Shown here: positions 60,998 through 64,000 of the stretch, piece after piece
How the letters are laid out: the number at the start of each line of letters is the position of its first letter
Position numbering within the stretch: the stretch's first letter is position 1
NCBI RefSeq assembly: GCF_006385705.1
Contig: NZ_VFRQ01000008.1
Location: 165,816-229,815 of the forward strand
Reading direction: 5' to 3'
DNA length: 64,000 nt
Source: Pontibacter mangrovi
GTDB taxonomy: Bacteria > Bacteroidota > Bacteroidia > Cytophagales > Hymenobacteraceae
The notes under the pieces: generated by a model
The model's input: the letters and a program-made list of their open reading frames with translations, nothing else
What the model was told of the DNA's origin: nothing
The model's database searches: none
Translations under genes and position numbers: made by a program

Positions 60998-62719
60998 CTA
61001 GTTTACAGGAGCAAAGAAGTCGAGGGCTGCCCGGTTAAACGCTGCCGGTACTTCTTGCGGCGCGTAATGAGAAGCACCTTTGAAAATCTTCAGCGTTGCC
61101 CCTTGGATATGCTCGGCTATAGCCTTAGTATGCATTTCCAGCACCACGTCCTGTTCGCCTGCCATCACCAGCGCTGGAACTTTAAGGGCTCTTAGCTCAG
61201 CAAAGGTCATGTTAGGCTCGTGCAGCAGCAACCGCAGGCGCCTCGCTTGGTTCAGCGACTGCTCATCCTCCTTCCCCTCCAAGGCCTCAAGCTGCCTGTT
61301 AAACAGCGCCAGAAGCCCACTTTCTACAGCGGTCTCGTCGGGGAAAAGATTGGCCCCCATTACAGCGATCCTTTTCACATAGGCAGGATAGTGGAGAGCC
61401 ATTATCAAAGCTGTGTTACCGCCGTCACTCCATCCAAGTATGTTTACCTCTTTCAGGTGCAAAGAGTCCAGCAGTTGCTTCATGTCCAAAGCAAACAAAT
61501 CATAGGTCAGTTCCTGCGTCACATCGTCGCGGCTCTTCCCGTGGGCGCGCGTATCAATGGCAATCACGCTGAACTTTTTTGAAAGCGCTTCGATCTGCCG
61601 GGAAAAAGCGGAAATAGACTGCCCGTTGCCGTGGAGCAGCAGGAGAGGCTCCCCCTGGCCGTAGGTTTCGTAGTATAGCCTTGCGCCATTGACCTGCACA
61701 AAATGCCCAACCTGCAGGCTGTCCCCAAAACTATACTTGTCCGTCAGGGTTACAGGCGCCTCCATAGACAGGAAGCTCAGGTATTTCAGGCTGTCAGGTA
61801 GCGCGTATACTTCTTCAGGGTTTGTCTCTGTTGCTATACTCTTATTTCTGCCCCTGTAGGAGTCGGCTGTAAGGTAAAAGCTAAGGTAGCCGGGGCTAAC
61901 TTCTTTCCATTTGTCCTGGCTCTTGTTGCGGAAAAGTATGGCATGCGTAGGAACCGGCACGGCAGAAACTCCAAAAGATGTGCTATTGCCATCTACCGCC
62001 TCACTTTTCAGCCATTGAATGGTAACGGCCACCTTATCCTGCCCTTCCAGGAAAATATGGTACTTGCTCAGGTCCACCTTCACCCATCCTTTGGGCTCCG
62101 TCACGTCGAACACAATATCTTCTTTCAGAAGGGACCGGTCAGGCAGCCCGTCGCTTACACTGTATATATTTAGGCGGAACCTGACATACTTGAACCTGTT
62201 GAACGCCACATGCATGTTAAAATTCCTCAGGAGCACCTCCTCGTCCAGCTGTATAAGCGTACCCTGTTCTTTTGCGAGTTCGTCAGATATAAGATTGCTT
62301 TCGGTAAACATGTTGGCCGCCATCAACGTCGAGCTTCCCCTCCTGCCAAAGGTTTTCGTCTTGATTTTGCGGGCCTTTATCGTTACCTCCTTCAGGCTAA
62401 CCTGGGCCGGAGCCAGGCGCACCCGCTGGCGCCCCTGCTGCAAGGCTGCGACGGAAATCTCTGTACTATTATAGCCAACGCAGGATATGATCACCTGCTC
62501 CTCATCAGAAACAGCAGTAGCGGGAACAGCAAAGCGGAAGCGTCCGTTTTCATCGGCAACCGTGCCCAGGCTTTTACCTTTGATGCCAACCGTGGCGTAT
62601 GGTACCGGCTGGTTCTGATTTATGTCCACAACCTCGCCTTCCAAAAACAGGCTCTGAGAGGCAGCGGAAGTATACAGGAGCAACAGGAACAGGTGCAGGA
62701 GCAGACGTAACGCTTTCAT
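60998..62719 (-). CDS. CarboxypepD_reg-like domain fused to an alpha/beta hydrolase
   Basis: 573 residues with a signal peptide (about 1-22, SAASQ). A carboxypeptidase-regulatory-like beta-sandwich (about 25-108) has EGEVVDINQNQPVPYATVGI, the N-terminal plug-type domain usual in SusC proteins. A middle region of about 190 residues (about 110-300, MAANMFTESNLISDELAKEQ...) matches no domain I can name. A full alpha/beta hydrolase follows (about 345-570): LLLLHGNGQSISAFSRQ, nucleophile NILGWSDGGNTALI (Ser near 445), acid in VMAGEQDVVLEM and catalytic His in FKGASHYAPQE. It is probably an exported, possibly outer-membrane-associated hydrolase. The combination is unusual and the substrate is unknown. 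Confidence 0.85.
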   Translation of the reverse strand: MKALRLLLHLFLLLLYTSAASQSLFLEGEVVDINQNQPVPYATVGIKGKSLGTVADENGRFRFAVPATAVSDEEQVIISCVGYNSTEISVAALQQGRQRVRLAPAQVSLKEVTIKARKIKTKTFGRRGSSTLMAANMFTESNLISDELAKEQGTLIQLDEEVLLRNFNMHVAFNRFKYVRFRLNIYSVSDGLPDRSLLKEDIVFDVTEPKGWVKVDLSKYHIFLEGQDKVAVTIQWLKSEAVDGNSTSFGVSAVPVPTHAILFRNKSQDKWKEVSPGYLSFYLTADSYRGRNKSIATETNPEEVYALPDSLKYLSFLSMEAPVTLTDKYSFGDSLQVGHFVQVNGARLYYETYGQGEPLLLLHGNGQSISAFSRQIEALSKKFSVIAIDTRAHGKSRDDVTQELTYDLFALDMKQLLDSLHLKEVNILGWSDGGNTALIMALHYPAYVKRIAVMGANLFPDETAVESGLLALFNRQLEALEGKEDEQSLNQARRLRLLLHEPNMTFAELRALKVPALVMAGEQDVVLEMHTKAIAEHIQGATLKIFKGASHYAPQEVPAAFNRAALDFFAPVN

Positions 62720-62829
62720 AGGTGGTTGGGTGGTTATTTGGGAGAGTATGATTCTTTGATTGGCCGATGTTGAAAGATGACACCGCTAGCCAAAGTATAC
62801 ATCAACTTATGGCGCGGTAAAATCACAGC

Positions 62830-63276
62830 TTATTCATTGAGCGAACTAATGCCTTGCTCTTTAAGCCGTAGAAGGTGCTCTTTCATTGTCTTAACTTGCT
62901 CTGTTGGGTGGCCTTGCCAAAGCGTCACTTCTCCTACAACCCGAAACGGGTGGGTAGAACGGTATGACATGGACGGGTTACCTGGAAATTTTTTATCTGT
63001 CAAGTCAGGGTCATCTTCAATGGGGCCCGTTGGCTCCACTAAATAAATTCTTTCACGTCCTTCTCCAAATGCCAGCTCGGCGCCCCAAATGGCAGCATCC
63101 AACGTAGCGCTCAAAAAAATGTACTTCGCGTTTTTCCTTTGGCCATAGTTCGAGTTGAAGCCAACCCCAATTAGGTCGCCAACTTTTAAATCAGCCTTTG
63201 TTCCGTGGAAATAGGTTTGAGCGAAAGGTGTCGCCCCATGTGTCTTTGATGTTGGTTTGCCTTTGCCCTGTTCCAT
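62830..63276 (-). CDS. arr: NAD(+)-rifampin ADP-ribosyltransferase
   Basis: 148 residues, full length for Arr. The diagnostic stretches are QTYFHGTKADLKVGDLI, GFNSNYGQRKNAKYIFLSATL, AAIWGAELAFGEGRERIYLVEPTGPIEDDPDL across residues 65-96, and KKFPGNPSMSYRSTHPFRVVG. The enzyme transfers ADP-ribose from NAD to rifamycins and so inactivates them. The gene has its own region and no obvious partner. Composition is somewhat more AT-rich than surrounding genes, and the locally abundant AAGTATA motif is missing within it, consistent with acquisition by transfer. Chromosomal arr genes are common in soil bacteria. Confidence 0.93.
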   Translation of the reverse strand: MEQGKGKPTSKTHGATPFAQTYFHGTKADLKVGDLIGVGFNSNYGQRKNAKYIFLSATLDAAIWGAELAFGEGRERIYLVEPTGPIEDDPDLTDKKFPGNPSMSYRSTHPFRVVGEVTLWQGHPTEQVKTMKEHLLRLKEQGISSLNE

Positions 63277-63756
63277 TGCCGAAGTCTATACTTAAATATG
63301 CCCGCTAACCCTTAAGATAAACGTAAACATACATTTATTTGCACGATCAGGTAAAAGGCACAAGTGCTTTTTTTAGTAAAAGCACTCGCTTTTGCTCGCG
63401 AGAGACAAACAGATGGCGCCGTAAATGGCCCCCGCTGGCTAAACAACCGAAGGTATTTGTCTTGGCCTATAGATTTCCCAACAGTACCTGGCAAGCTTTC
63501 TTTCACATCTCCCAATTTATAGGTAAGAAGCATCTCCCTGGCTGCATGTACATGATTTTCTGGTTTCATACCTGCCTTGTCTTTCCAGCAATGGAGCTAC
63601 AGGATATAGGCTTTTAACAGTGCCCAATAAAATTAAGTACGTGCTGCGGGCCATGCTAGTATATAGGGGGTGCTGCACCTGCCTAGGCTGTAGGAAGTAA
63701 GTCTGCAAAAGCCGCTTAGCGGCTCGTTTCGGTTGATTTGGCAGGGAGGAAGCATT
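63277..63756. other. 480-bp intergenic region
   Basis: No supported gene. Two overlapping open frames, one per strand (63312-63569 and 63339-63617), have no recognisable similarity, composition bias or ribosome site. A weak hairpin terminator for the downstream histidine kinase lies at 63705-63724. Confidence 0.5.
63705..63724 (-). terminator. Weak intrinsic terminator of the truncated kinase gene
   Basis: Minus-strand stem AGCCG / CGGCT with a 5-base loop followed by TTTTGC, about 33 bp past the stop at 63757. The stem is short. Confidence 0.45.
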
Positions 63757-64000
63757 TTAAGCCTTGAGGTACACCCGGAACTCCGTGCCCTCGCCTTCTT
63801 TGGAGCACACCTCTACGCGGCCTGCGGCATTATCTACGATTTTTTTGATGATGTAAAGGCCGATGCCCGAACCATCAACATGGTCGTGGAAGCGCTTGAA
63901 CATCGTAAAAAGCTGCTCCTGGCAACGCTCGCTCATGCCCAGGCCGTTGTCCCTGACCTCCAGCACAAACCACTCCCCCTCTTTGCTTGTCTTCACGCTG
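63757..64000 (-). CDS. Sensor histidine kinase, C-terminal fragment
   Basis: The 81 last residues of a HATPase domain; the gene continues beyond the right edge. The ATP-binding boxes are seen: VRDNGLGMSERC (G1), FKRFHDHVDGSGIGLYIIKK (F box and G2) and GEGTEFRVYL (G3). The GTG at 63996 is internal, as the frame stays open to the window end. The upstream sensor and H-box parts are not in the window. Confidence 0.9.
   Translation of the reverse strand, partial: SVKTSKEGEWFVLEVRDNGLGMSERCQEQLFTMFKRFHDHVDGSGIGLYIIKKIVDNAAGRVEVCSKEGEGTEFRVYLKA

Larger units (their letters stand above)
1..64000. repeat. Highly iterated 7-bp motif AAGTATA / TATACTT
   Basis: By eye I count roughly 85-90 copies on the two strands together, against about 6-8 expected for a random 7-mer at this base composition. 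Examples are at 379, 2363, 2866, 2911, 13326, 21614, 27422, 28700, 36000, 41229, 51669 and 63289. Copies occur in intergenic DNA and in all coding frames: as Lys-Tyr (V-K-Y-N near 21614), Ser-Ile with the ATA codon (Q-S-I-K near 2866) and Val-Tyr (E-V-Y-Q near 2911). The near-forms AAGTATG/CATACTT are also frequent. Confidence 0.8.

Noticed and set aside
63312..63617. Overlapping open frames on both strands near the right edge
   Set aside because: Neither shows similarity, a signal peptide or a start context; mutual overlap makes both unlikely.
1..64000. CRISPR array, tRNA, rRNA, insertion sequence or prophage
   Set aside because: No regularly spaced direct repeats, cloverleaf sequences, transposase or phage genes were seen on either strand.

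Overview
The window looks like chromosomal DNA of a Bacteroidota bacterium, most probably a Pontibacter/Hymenobacter-like member of the Cytophagales. The reasons are: several large secreted proteins with type IX secretion (T9SS) C-terminal sorting domains of type A and type B; PorP/SprF-family outer-membrane proteins; repeated TAnnTTTG elements at the -7 position, as used by Bacteroidota sigma factors; a GC content near or slightly above 50% by eye; and the gene families present (TMEM220-like, porT-like barrel, NdpA, sterol desaturase, PAS-rich kinases). No rRNA, tRNA, CRISPR array or insertion sequence was found.

Positions 1-31021 are a cell-surface polysaccharide locus with secreted proteins embedded in it. 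Three glycosyltransferases (1-2349) are followed by two paralogous right-handed beta-helix proteins (2350-7066), the second exported by T9SS. On the opposite strand lie a T9SS PQQ-type sugar dehydrogenase, a double-LamG protein, and a PorP/SprF protein paired with a type B sorted SGNH hydrolase (7145-18146). Divergently, an MBOAT O-acyltransferase, an AlgX/AlgJ-like SGNH protein and a GT61 glycosyltransferase (18519-22411) form an O-acetylation and assembly module. The minus-strand block 22424-28426 carries a GT4, a sugar nucleotidyltransferase and a four-gene sugar-nucleotide cassette (CTP:glucose-1-phosphate cytidylyltransferase, SDR epimerase/dehydratase, RmlC-like epimerase, SAF-domain oxidoreductase). 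WecG/TagA and polyprenyl-phosphate glycosylphosphotransferase genes (28816-31021) supply the priming and second sugar steps.

After a 1-kb AT-rich gap comes a 1898-residue type B T9SS protein with its own PorP/SprF partner (32061-38791). The rest is ordinary housekeeping and envelope chromosome: TMEM220-like protein, copper ATPase plus metallochaperone, multi-PAS histidine kinase plus response regulator, alpha/beta hydrolases, lipoproteins, outer-membrane barrel, nucleoid-associated protein, sterol desaturase-like enzyme, HD-domain protein, ion channel, 3D-domain protein, VTT/TVP38 protein, rhomboid protease, GH3 lipoprotein, an unusual carboxypeptidase-regulatory/hydrolase fusion, a rifampin ADP-ribosyltransferase (arr), and a truncated histidine kinase at the right edge.

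Together the first half reads as synthesis, acetylation, tailoring and surface display of an exopolysaccharide, with T9SS cargo and their dedicated outer-membrane partners interleaved. The most striking signal not tied to any one gene is a 7-bp motif, AAGTATA (or its complement), which I counted by eye at roughly 85-90 sites, about ten times or more above chance. It occurs in all three coding frames, both orientations and intergenic DNA.
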